From Herbidospora sakaeratensis (GTDB lineage: Bacteria; Actinomycetota; Actinomycetes; Streptosporangiales; Streptosporangiaceae): a stretch of 64,000 nucleotides of DNA. Positions within the stretch are counted from its first letter, which is position 1, and each line of letters begins with the position of its first letter. The notes below the pieces were generated by a model. It saw only the letters and a list, made by a program, of their open reading frames with translations. It was not told the origin of the DNA and made no database searches. The stretch lies in NCBI RefSeq assembly GCF_001570525.1, contig NZ_BBXC01000013.1, forward strand, positions 124,001-188,000, given 5' to 3'. Positions 43,648 to 51,427 of the stretch are shown one piece after another. The position numbers and the translations under genes are program-made.

Positions 43648-44796
43648 TCAGGCGTCCTCCCAGGCGATGCGGTGGTCGTACATCCAGTTGAGGGACCCGC
43701 GCCTGGCCACCTGCCGCAGCACCACCGGCAGGAAGAGGTCGCGCAGGTAGGCCCCGACCGGGCCGGGCGCCTTGCCGTCGCCGTTGCGTTTGCCCTGGGC
43801 GACGATGCGCTCCACCCGCCCCCGGCGCAGCCGTTCGTAGGCGGCGAACGCCTCCGGCGTCTCGTGGTCGCGCAGGCACGTGGCCAGCACGACCGCGTCC
43901 TCGATCGCCATCGACGCCCCCTGCCCGGATGACGGTGAGGTCGCGTGGGCGGCGTCGCCGACGATCACCATGTGGGAGTTCGACCAGGTGGGAACCGTCG
44001 GCAGGTCGTAGGTGTTCCAGGCCGGCAACACGTGGGGCGTGGCCGCGATGATGTCGCGCATCGGCCCGGCGTCGTCGCGGAACAGCTCGATGAGCGCCGC
44101 CGGGGTGACGGCCGCCAGGTCGTCGGCCGTGGGCTCCTTCGGGCTGGCCGGGTTGGCGAACCACCAGACCCCGCCGTCGGGGTGGACGAGATAGCCGAAG
44201 AAGCACCGCCGGCCGAAGACGAAGTGGCTGACGCCGGGCCGTCCCGGCACGCGTATGCCTTCGGCGAACCCGCCCGTGTTGAGCAGCCCGAGGTGCCGGG
44301 GCCGGGGCGCGCCGGGGTCGATGATCGTCCGGGTCCGCGACCAGAGTCCGTCCGCGCCGACGAGCAGCGCGCCGTCCGCCGTGGTCCCGTCTTCGAACCG
44401 GGCCTGTACGCCGCCGCCGGCGACCCCCGCGCCGGTCAGCCGTTTGCCGTACTCGACGGTGACCCCCCGCCGGACCGCCTCGTCGCGGAGCGCCCGGTAG
44501 AGGTCGCCCCGCCGGAGAGTGCGGCTCGGTTGCGGGATGACGGCCAGTTCGCGGCCCTTGGCGTTGACCATCACCCCCTCGGGGGTGTCCATGCCGAGAT
44601 CGGCCACGAGGTCGTGCAGGCCGAGGACCCGCAGCGCCTCCAGCCCGTTCCGCGCCAGGGTCAGGAACGCCCCGACGCCGTCGGAACCCCGGTCGTACGC
44701 CTCGAAGAGCCGGACGCCGAGCCCGGCCTTCCGGAGTGCCATGGCCGTGACCGGCCCCGCGATGCCGCCACCGATGATCAACGTTTCCTTGGTCAT
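43648..44796 (-). CDS. FAD-dependent aromatic monooxygenase-like protein
   Basis: This protein has 382 residues. It has the FAD fold TLIIGGGIAGPVTAMALRKA, the DG motif LVGADGLWSRTRTII and the second FAD motif IVGDAAHATSPSSGQGASMA, the group-A flavin hydroxylase layout (PHBH/TetX-like). It is divergent from a PadR regulator, a pairing often used to detoxify a phenolic or antibiotic compound. The ATG at 44796 lies inside a palindrome, and a -10 TATAGT ends six bases before it, so the mRNA may be leaderless. The substrate is unknown. Confidence 0.88.
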   Translation of the reverse strand: MTKETLIIGGGIAGPVTAMALRKAGLGVRLFEAYDRGSDGVGAFLTLARNGLEALRVLGLHDLVADLGMDTPEGVMVNAKGRELAVIPQPSRTLRRGDLYRALRDEAVRRGVTVEYGKRLTGAGVAGGGVQARFEDGTTADGALLVGADGLWSRTRTIIDPGAPRPRHLGLLNTGGFAEGIRVPGRPGVSHFVFGRRCFFGYLVHPDGGVWWFANPASPKEPTADDLAAVTPAALIELFRDDAGPMRDIIAATPHVLPAWNTYDLPTVPTWSNSHMVIVGDAAHATSPSSGQGASMAIEDAVVLATCLRDHETPEAFAAYERLRRGRVERIVAQGKRNGDGKAPGPVGAYLRDLFLPVVLRQVARRGSLNWMYDHRIAWEDA

Positions 44797-44832
44797 ACTA
44801 TGACTATACATAAAATGACTAACAAATACGAT
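44789..44832. promoter_or_regulatory. compact divergent promoter with GTCATACTATGAC operator
   Basis: The palindrome GTCATA-C-TATGAC (44792-44804) overlaps the monooxygenase start codon. A minus-strand -10 TATAGT precedes that ATG by six bases. For the PadR gene, -35 TTGGTC (44789-44794) and -10 TAAAAT (44811-44816) are 16 bases apart, with the palindrome over the -35. The region is clearly A/T-richer than its surroundings. Confidence 0.55.
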
Positions 44833-45400
44833 GGCCGTCATGACATCGCGGCGATCACCTCTGGCGATGGCGGTGCTCTCACTCGTCGTGGAGACGCCCA
44901 TGCACGCCTACCGGATGCAGCAACTGATCAAGGAGCGCCACAAGGACGACGTCGTCAACGTCGCGCAGCGCAACAGCGTCTACCAGACGATCGACCGCCT
45001 GCTCCGCGACGGCCTGATCGCCGTCCAGACGACGACCCGCGACGAGAACCGCCCCGAGCGCACCGTCTACGAACCCACCGCCGCCGGCCGCGACACCCTC
45101 AGGGAGTGGATGCGGGCCATGCTCGCCGACCCCAGGCGCGAGTTCCCGGAGTTCCCCGCGGCCCTCGCCTTCCTGCCGGTGCTGACGATCCCCGAGGCCG
45201 TCGAGGCGCTGACCGAACGGCTCACCACCCTGGAGACCCGCACGGCCGCCCTCGACGCCGAACTCGCCGACGGGGCGAGCTTCCTGCCCCGGGTGTTCCT
45301 GGTGGAGACCGAATACCAGCGTGCGGTGGTGGCGGCCGAGGCCGAATACGTGCGGCGGCTGCTCGCCGACATCGGCACGGGCGACGTCACCTGGTACTGA
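44831..45400 (+). CDS. PadR-family transcriptional regulator
   Basis: This protein has 189 residues. The PadR winged helix is visible as AVLSLVVETPMHAYRMQQLI and NSVYQTIDRLLRDGLI, then YEPTAAGRDTLREWMRAML, with a C-terminal helical dimerisation domain (VEALTERLTTLETRTAALDA). A second ATG at 44840 is possible. It is divergent from the FAD monooxygenase and probably represses it until its substrate is present. Confidence 0.9.
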   Translation: MAVMTSRRSPLAMAVLSLVVETPMHAYRMQQLIKERHKDDVVNVAQRNSVYQTIDRLLRDGLIAVQTTTRDENRPERTVYEPTAAGRDTLREWMRAMLADPRREFPEFPAALAFLPVLTIPEAVEALTERLTTLETRTAALDAELADGASFLPRVFLVETEYQRAVVAAEAEYVRRLLADIGTGDVTWY

Positions 45401-45428
45401 GGCGGGAGCCCCCGGGTAGGACCAGCTC

Positions 45429-46667
45429 ATGGCACACCAACAGCGGCAACCGGTGATCGTGGTCGGCGCGGGGCTGGCCGGGCTGGCCTGCGCGGTGCGG
45501 CTGCGCCGCTCGGGCGTCCCGGTCACCGTGCTGGAGGCCTCCGACGGGGTGGGCGGCCGGATGCGCACCGACGTCGTCGACGGCTTCCGCCTCGACCGGG
45601 GCTTCCAGGTGCTGAACACCGGCTACCCCGAGGTGCCCCGCGTGCTGGACGTCGAGGCGCTGCGGCTGCGCGCCTTCAACTCCGGCATGCTGGTCTTCCG
45701 CTCCGGCGGCGGCAGGGAGAGGGTCATGCTGCCGTGGAGACATCCGCAGTACGCCCTCACCGGCCTGACCGCCGGCCTCGGCACCCTGGCCGACAAGGCG
45801 GTCCTGGCCGCCATGACCACCCGCGACCTGGCCTTCCCCGCCTCGGCGTTGCGCGCGGGGGCCGAGCGCACCGTCCTCGACGAGCTCAGGCACTGGGGCA
45901 TGTCACCGGTGATGGTCGAGCGGCTGATCCGCCCGTTCCTGGCGGGCGTGCTGCTGGAGCGGGAGCTGGAGACCTCCAGCAGGGTCTTCCACCTGATCTG
46001 GCGGTCGTTCGCGCGCGGCACCATCGGCGTGCCGGCATTGGGCATGGGCGAGGCCCCGGCGCAGCTGGCGAGCCGGCTGCCCGACGGGGCCCTGCGCCTG
46101 GAGTGCCCGGTGCGGTCGGTCGGCGGCGCGGGCGTGGTCCTGGACGACGGCGCGGAGTTGCCGGCCGCCGCCGTCGTGGTGGCGACCGACCCGGGCGCCG
46201 CCGCGACGTTGCTGCCCGACGTGACGGCGCCCGCCATGCGGGCCGTGACCACCTTCTACCACGCGGCCCCCCGGTCCCCGCTCGGGGAGGCCACGCAGGT
46301 GATCGACGGCGACGGAGTCCTGGCCGACACGCTGGTCATGACCGACGCGGCCCCCGAGTACAGCGCCACGGGTGAGGCGCTGATCTCCACGTCGGTGCTG
46401 GGCGTGCTGGGCGACGACGACGAACCGCGGGTGCGCGACCGCCTGGAGGAGATCTACGGCTCCGAGGTCCGGGGCTGGCGTCACCTGGCGTCCTACCCGA
46501 TCCCGGAGGCGTTGCCGGCGATGCCGCCGCCCATGCCGTTGCGCCGCCGGGTGCGTCTGAAGGACGGGCTCTACGTCTGCGGCGACCACCGGGACACCGG
46601 GTCGATCCAGGGGGCGCTGGTGTCCGGGCGGCGGGCGGCCGACGCGGTTCTGCACGACCTCAGCTGA
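45429..46667 (+). CDS. FAD-dependent amine oxidase/phytoene-desaturase-like oxidoreductase
   Basis: This protein has 412 residues. The N-terminal dinucleotide fold VIVVGAGLAGLACAVRLRRS is followed by VLEASDGVGGRMRTDVVDGF, the NAD(P)-binding amine-oxidase signature. The C-terminal FAD end is KDGLYVCGDHRDTGSIQGAL. It lies 28 bases after the PadR gene and may share its transcript. The substrate is unknown; a single gene with no carotenoid context argues against a carotenoid desaturase. Confidence 0.87.
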   Translation: MAHQQRQPVIVVGAGLAGLACAVRLRRSGVPVTVLEASDGVGGRMRTDVVDGFRLDRGFQVLNTGYPEVPRVLDVEALRLRAFNSGMLVFRSGGGRERVMLPWRHPQYALTGLTAGLGTLADKAVLAAMTTRDLAFPASALRAGAERTVLDELRHWGMSPVMVERLIRPFLAGVLLERELETSSRVFHLIWRSFARGTIGVPALGMGEAPAQLASRLPDGALRLECPVRSVGGAGVVLDDGAELPAAAVVVATDPGAAATLLPDVTAPAMRAVTTFYHAAPRSPLGEATQVIDGDGVLADTLVMTDAAPEYSATGEALISTSVLGVLGDDDEPRVRDRLEEIYGSEVRGWRHLASYPIPEALPAMPPPMPLRRRVRLKDGLYVCGDHRDTGSIQGALVSGRRAADAVLHDLS

Positions 46668-47700
46668 GGTAGATGGGCACGTGCGTCCACGACGACTGGC
46701 CGTGGACGTTGCGGTAGTACTTGATCGCGTGGTTGTAGCGCATGCGCGCCGCTATGTGGCTGGCGGTCGCGTCGCGGCTGAACGACGGGTTGCCCACGAT
46801 GCCGCCCCACTCGACCAGCGTCTTGGTCCACGACCCCGTGGCGTTGGGCTTCCACCAGAAGTGGACCTCGCCGCTGGGGGACTGGGCGACGATCGACGAC
46901 GTGGCGCCGTCGTTGGCGAGTTGCGGATCGGCCGCGCCGAGCGTGCCGCCCGGGCTCACCGGGGTCGCCGGCCAGCCGGACGTGCCGTGGACGTTGCGCA
47001 GGTAGGTCAGCCCGTTGTTCCAGTCGCGGAAGGCGATGGCGGTGCTCGTGGCGTCCCGGGCGATCGACGGGTCGGACAGGACGCTGCCCGGCTGCGCGAC
47101 CAGCTCACCCGCCCAGCCGTTCGCGCCGTCGGCCTTCCAGAAGTAGTACATGCTGTTCGCCTCTCCCCGGGCCGCGATCACCGTGGTCGTGCCGTGGCGG
47201 GCCATGGAGGGGCTGCCGACGATGAGCACCGGGCTGACCAGCTGGGGGACCCAGACCGGGTTGCCGTGCGTGGCGGTGTAGGAGTACAGCTGGCCCTGGA
47301 TGTCGACGGCGGTGATGACCGTCTTGGCGCCGTCGCGGACGATGGCGGGAGCGCCGACGACGGTGCCGGGCCCGGCGGCCTGCTGGGCGGTCCACGTCGG
47401 GTCGCCGTGCAGGTTCCAGTAGAAGGTCAGGCTGTTGCTCGGCCCCTGGACGGCGATGCCGCTGCCCGCCGCGTCGCGGGCCAGGGCGGGGTCGGAGTAG
47501 GCGTTCGGGCCGGGCAGCACTTGCCGGCTCCACGCTCCGACGGGGGAGCCGTTGAGGTTGTAGGCGAAGTGGACGCCGGTGCCCTCGCGGAAGGCCAGCG
47601 AGGTGGCGCCGGAGCCCCGGGTCACCGGGACCGGCGGCGCGGCGAGCGCGGGGCTCGCACTAAGGATCACCAGGATCATGGCCAGCAGCAGTCGTCGCAC
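46660..47700 (-). CDS. secreted seven-repeat beta-propeller protein
   Basis: This protein has 346 residues. Signal peptide (MRRLLLAMILVILSASPALA), then seven repeats of about 46 residues, each opening like DPALARDAAGSGIAV, DPSIARDATSTAIAFRD or NPSFSRDATASHIAARM and containing aromatic pairs (FYWNLHG, YYFWKADG, KYYRNVHG). The count suggests a seven-bladed propeller, possibly a sugar-binding lectin of the PLL type (as recalled); the ligand is unknown. It ends convergently with the FAD gene, overlapping by eight bases. Confidence 0.82.
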   Translation of the reverse strand: MRRLLLAMILVILSASPALAAPPVPVTRGSGATSLAFREGTGVHFAYNLNGSPVGAWSRQVLPGPNAYSDPALARDAAGSGIAVQGPSNSLTFYWNLHGDPTWTAQQAAGPGTVVGAPAIVRDGAKTVITAVDIQGQLYSYTATHGNPVWVPQLVSPVLIVGSPSMARHGTTTVIAARGEANSMYYFWKADGANGWAGELVAQPGSVLSDPSIARDATSTAIAFRDWNNGLTYLRNVHGTSGWPATPVSPGGTLGAADPQLANDGATSSIVAQSPSGEVHFWWKPNATGSWTKTLVEWGGIVGNPSFSRDATASHIAARMRYNHAIKYYRNVHGQSSWTHVPIYLS

Positions 47701-47718
47701 GAGTCCTCCTCGTTGGTG

Positions 47719-48267
47719 TCAGGGGTTGCGGTAGACGAAGACGGTGATGTTCTCGGTGCCGCCGTTGTCGCCTCGCTGGGGGTCGTTCACCTGGAACTGC
47801 AGGCGGCCCGATCGTGAGCCGAGGTAGGTGTAACAGGGGCTGTCGGAGCCGGCGACCCGCCAGCCGGTGCTCCGGGTGTGGCCGTCGTCGAGCCTGGCCG
47901 GCCGGTTGGTGACAGTCGTACGGGCCCGGACCATCAGCACGTAGGGGGCGAGCAGGGGAGCGGGCCAGCCGGCTCCGGCGAGGCGGCCCTCATCGCCGTC
48001 AGGGTCCTTGGTGGTGCCCCACCAGTCGATGCGCAGGAAGGAGAACGCGTCGGTCTGCGAGGCGACGACGTCTCCGGGGCGGATCGTGCCCACGCCGACC
48101 CCGCGTGCGTCCTCTCCGTCCAGGACGGCGCGCAGGGTGAAGTCGGCGGCGTCACCGCCCTCGCACCGGCTGAAGGCGTCGTCGGCGTGGGCGGGCACGG
48201 CGGGCAGCAGGCCGCCGAGGACGAGCACGATCGGCAGGGCGGCGGTGAGGATGCGGCGTACGGTCAT
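47719..48267 (-). CDS. secreted protein of unknown function
   Basis: This protein has 182 residues. Signal peptide MTVRRILTAALPIVLVLGG, with cleavage near AHA. Two Cys occur (FSRCEGGD and SPCYTYLG). The mature sequence (FTLRAVLDGEDARGVGVGT, LAPYVLMVRARTTVTNRPAR) suggests a beta-rich domain. I do not recognise it. It lies 18 bases upstream of the propeller gene on the same strand, so the two may be one operon. Confidence 0.78.
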   Translation of the reverse strand: MTVRRILTAALPIVLVLGGLLPAVPAHADDAFSRCEGGDAADFTLRAVLDGEDARGVGVGTIRPGDVVASQTDAFSFLRIDWWGTTKDPDGDEGRLAGAGWPAPLLAPYVLMVRARTTVTNRPARLDDGHTRSTGWRVAGSDSPCYTYLGSRSGRLQFQVNDPQRGDNGGTENITVFVYRNP

Positions 48268-48378
48268 GGCGGACGCTCCGATGTCGCGTGGTCTGGGCTG
48301 ACATCGGCAGTCTGCGGTCCGGGGGCGGGTCGCGTCCGGCCGGGAAGCAGAGGCTTCGGGGCGGGAATCCGGGGCCGT

Positions 48379-48398
48379 CCCGGCGGTTTTCCGCCGGG
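48379..48398. terminator. 8-bp hairpin after the receiver gene
   Basis: CCCGGCGG and CCGCCGGG flank a TTTT loop, directly after the stop of the receiver gene (minus strand). It closes the two-component operon. No U-tract follows. Confidence 0.6.
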
Positions 48399-48399
48399 G

Positions 48400-48822
48400 T
48401 CAGGGGAGCAGGCCCGCCACGTGCGGATCGACGGCGATCTCGCCCCGGTGGACGGCGGCGAGCATCCCGACGACCAGATGCGGCACCGCCAGCCGCTCTT
48501 TGAGCAGGTAGCCGACCCCTCCACCGGCGGGCAGCCCGAGCACCCGCCGCACGTACGCGGCGTCGGTGCGGACCGACAGCAGCAGGATGCCGACCGCCGG
48601 GTGGGCGGCGCGCACGGCCTCGGCCGTGACCACTCCCTGGTCACCGGGGCCGGGCAGGTCGATGACGACCACGTCGGGCGCGGTGGCCGCCACCACCCGC
48701 AGCGCCGCCGCGTGGCCGGCGGCGGAGCCCAGCACCTCCGCGCCTGCCTGGGCGAACAGGTGCCTCAGCGCGGCGAGCAGCTCGGGCGTGCTCTCGACCA
48801 CGACCACCCTCGCCTGTTCCAC
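48400..48822 (-). CDS. receiver-only response regulator protein
   Basis: This protein has 140 residues: a CheY-like receiver fold with the phospho-Asp in VVVIDLPGPGDQG, a Ser/Thr in ILLLSVRTD and the Lys in YLLKERLAV. The usual acidic pair at the start is changed (VVVVESTPELL instead of V-x-D-D). It stops at VDPHVAGLLP, exactly where NarL-type regulators go on to the LuxR helix-turn-helix. No HTH is encoded downstream in any frame. It may tune the kinase encoded at 51303, or be a truncated regulator. Confidence 0.78.
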   Translation of the reverse strand: MEQARVVVVESTPELLAALRHLFAQAGAEVLGSAAGHAAALRVVAATAPDVVVIDLPGPGDQGVVTAEAVRAAHPAVGILLLSVRTDAAYVRRVLGLPAGGGVGYLLKERLAVPHLVVGMLAAVHRGEIAVDPHVAGLLP

Positions 48823-48880
48823 ACTCTCGATCTTGTACGTGTTCTCAGCCGATGACCCCCCAGGTTTCCACCCCCCGGTG

Positions 48881-49558
48881 TCAGGTTTTCCCCTGGCTGC
48901 GCAGGTAGGCCAGCGTCGCCAGCACCCGCAGGTTGACCCCGCGCCGCCCGGCCTCGCCGGGCATCAGCCCGAGCTTGCCGAACACGGTGCTCAGGTTCTT
49001 CTCGACGTTGCTGATCGCGCACGACAACCGCTGGGCGATGGCCAGGTTGGACAACCCGGTCGCCACCAGCGCGAGGATCTCCCGCTCGCGCGGGGTCAGC
49101 GTGGCCAGGGGGTCGTCGGAGCGCCGCCGGCTCATCAGCAGCCGCACCACGTAGGGGTCGACGACCAGCTCGCCCCGGGCCACCCGGGTCAGCGCGTCGA
49201 CGACCACGGCCATCTCGCCGACCTGGCTCTTGGCCAGGAAGCCGACCGCGCGCGGCGGCTCCTCCATCGACAACAACCGCTCGACGTACACCGGGTCGGG
49301 GTTGGCCGAGACCGCCAGCAGTCCCACGTCGGGGTAGCGGACGCGGAGCCGCTCGGCCAGGCTCAGGCCCTCGTCGGGCGGCCCGTGCGGGGACAGGCGC
49401 AGGTCGATCGTGGCCACGTCGGGGGCGTGCCGGTCGATCAGCTCCATCGCCCGGTCGGCGGTGTGCGCGGCTCCCGGCACGTCGATGCCGTGGTGGGCCA
49501 GCGCCTCGACCAGCGCGGCGCACAGGATGCGGTCGTCCTCGACCACGACGACTCTCAC
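48881..49558 (-). CDS. NarL/FixJ-family response regulator
   Basis: This protein has 225 residues. Receiver: VVVVEDDRILCAALVEALAH, phospho-Asp in ATIDLRLSP, Lys in GFLAKSQVG. Output: LTPREREILALVATGLSNLA, IAQRLSCAISNVEKNLSTVF, a LuxR-type helix-turn-helix. The GTG at 49558 overlaps the kinase stop (GTGA), so it is the kinase's partner. Target genes are unknown, but neighbouring secreted-protein genes on the same strand are candidates. Confidence 0.93.
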   Translation of the reverse strand: MRVVVVEDDRILCAALVEALAHHGIDVPGAAHTADRAMELIDRHAPDVATIDLRLSPHGPPDEGLSLAERLRVRYPDVGLLAVSANPDPVYVERLLSMEEPPRAVGFLAKSQVGEMAVVVDALTRVARGELVVDPYVVRLLMSRRRSDDPLATLTPREREILALVATGLSNLAIAQRLSCAISNVEKNLSTVFGKLGLMPGEAGRRGVNLRVLATLAYLRSQGKT

Positions 49559-51303
49559 GAGGATGTCCCTTCGGGTGGCAGGGGGATGCGGACGGTGAGC
49601 CGGGTGCCGGCGTGCGGGCCGCTCTCGATGGCGAGCGTGCCGTCGACGGCGCCCACCCGGGCGGCCAGCCCGCGCAGGCCGGTGCCCGAGGCGTCGGCCC
49701 CGCCCACGCCGTCGTCGTCGACGCGCACGACCAGATCGGCCGTCTCGGTGGCGGCGATCACGACGGAGACGCGGGTGGCGGACGCGTGCTTGTAGACGTT
49801 GGCCAGGGCCTCGGAGATGACGTAATAGGCGGTCGACTCCACGGTCGGCGGCCATCGGAGCGGCGGGATCGACACGTCGGTGACCACCGGCGACCGGTCG
49901 GCCAGCACGCCGATCGCCTGGGCGAGGCCGTACTGTTCCAGGTCGACCGGGTGCAGGCCCTGGGCGAGCGCGCGCAGGGACTCGATCCCGTCGAGCAGCT
50001 CGGTCTTCGCCTGCTCCACCAGGGCGGCCGCCTGCGGCGACTGCCCCGCGTCGAGGCGTTCACCCGCCATGCCCAGCCGCAGCAGCGCCGCGAAGAACCG
50101 CTGTTGCGTGCCGTCGTGCATGTCGCGGGCGATGCGCTCGCGCTCCTCGAACGTGGCGGCGGTGAGCTGCGAGCGCGACTCGCGCACCTCCTCGTAGAGG
50201 CGGGCGTTCTCCAGCGTCAGGCCGGTCAGCGCGACGGCGATCTCCGTGGCCCGATCGCCGGAGGCCACGGCCGGGTCGTGGTCGATGACGCAGAGCAGCC
50301 GGTCGCCCCGGTGGATCGGCGTCATCGCCCGGCCCGGACCGGCCGTCTCGGCGGCGGTTCCGCCGGGCCCGGGGAACACCAGCCGCAACGTCGGATCGCC
50401 GAGGGTGTCGGCCAGCGCCGCCTGGAGGGCGTCGGCCTGACGCTCCCCGGCCAGCCGCAGCGGCAGCGCCGTCAGCCGGATCTGGTCCGACCACGCCAGC
50501 CCCACCCACAGCAGGTAGCCGCCGAGGCTGACGATCGCCGTGCCGCCCACGAGCAGGACGCCGAACATGAGCTGCGAGGCCAGCGGCAGGGACAACGCGC
50601 TGGCCAGCGACGGCGCCAGCAGCAGCACCCCGATGAGGGCCAGCGCCCCCCACACCGGCCCGGTACGCCGCCGGCGCGCCCGCAACGAGGTCAGCAGCCG
50701 GCGCAGCACGAGCCCGACGCCCACGATCCCGATCACCATGACCAGGTAGCTGCCGAACTTGCCCCACGCGGTGTTGACCTGCGGAAGGTTGAAGTTCCAG
50801 GGGTTGGCCGGCCGGTCGGCGAGGTAACGCCCGACCTGCGTGCCGACGGAGGCGGCATAGGCCAGCACGACGTAGACCCGGTCGACCGTGCTGCTCAGGT
50901 ATCCGGTGGGCACGCTCATCGCGATGTGCCCGAAGACCCCGACGTACAGGTAGGCGAGGCAGAAGCCGGTCACGTAGAGCAGCGGATGCCCGGGCAGCAC
51001 CCGCAGGAACTGCAGGTAGTAGCTCGCCCCCATGAGCAGCAGCAACAGGCCGAGCCGCGTCCAGCGGGTCCGCGCCCAGACGATCGCCCCGCCGACGATG
51101 AACGGCACCCCGAAGGCGTGGTAGGCGGCGTCGAGCCAGACCGGCGGCGCGGGGGTGCGGGGCGGGTCGGACACGCCCCAGGAGACGCCCGTCGTCCAGG
51201 CCGCCAGCGCGAGCGCCAGGATCGCGGCCGCCACCGGCACCGCCGAGCGAAGGCCGGTCCGCGACGTCGTGCCCCAACCGCCAAGGTCGATCACCGGGCG
51301 CAA
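49555..51303 (-). CDS. membrane histidine kinase, NarL/DesK class (HisKA_3)
   Basis: This protein has 582 residues. About eight hydrophobic segments fill residues 15-265, followed by a degenerate sensor region, the phospho-His box RERIARDMHDGTQQRFFAAL and the ATPase motifs EALANVYKHASATRVSV (N box), RVDDDGVGG and GTGLRGLAARVGAVDGTL. The start is a TTG at 51303 or the GTG at 51294. It phosphorylates the regulator encoded next. The signal is unknown. Confidence 0.9.
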   Translation of the reverse strand: MRPVIDLGGWGTTSRTGLRSAVPVAAAILALALAAWTTGVSWGVSDPPRTPAPPVWLDAAYHAFGVPFIVGGAIVWARTRWTRLGLLLLLMGASYYLQFLRVLPGHPLLYVTGFCLAYLYVGVFGHIAMSVPTGYLSSTVDRVYVVLAYAASVGTQVGRYLADRPANPWNFNLPQVNTAWGKFGSYLVMVIGIVGVGLVLRRLLTSLRARRRRTGPVWGALALIGVLLLAPSLASALSLPLASQLMFGVLLVGGTAIVSLGGYLLWVGLAWSDQIRLTALPLRLAGERQADALQAALADTLGDPTLRLVFPGPGGTAAETAGPGRAMTPIHRGDRLLCVIDHDPAVASGDRATEIAVALTGLTLENARLYEEVRESRSQLTAATFEERERIARDMHDGTQQRFFAALLRLGMAGERLDAGQSPQAAALVEQAKTELLDGIESLRALAQGLHPVDLEQYGLAQAIGVLADRSPVVTDVSIPPLRWPPTVESTAYYVISEALANVYKHASATRVSVVIAATETADLVVRVDDDGVGGADASGTGLRGLAARVGAVDGTLAIESGPHAGTRLTVRIPLPPEGTSS

Positions 51304-51389
51304 GCGTATCCGCGCGGCCGTGCGTTCCGGGGTCGTTGGGCCGATGGGGAGGACCGCAACCCCGTTTTCGGCGAGGGCGCTCCCCGGGG

Positions 51390-51419
51390 CCTCGGGCGGG
51401 CCGGACGGCCCACCCGAGG
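51390..51419 (-). terminator. hairpin after the pectin-lyase-fold gene
   Basis: CCTCGGG-C-GGGCC pairs with GGCCC-A-CCCGAGG (one mismatch), nine bases past the stop at 51428 on the minus strand. Confidence 0.55.
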
Positions 51420-51427
51420 GAGTGGAC

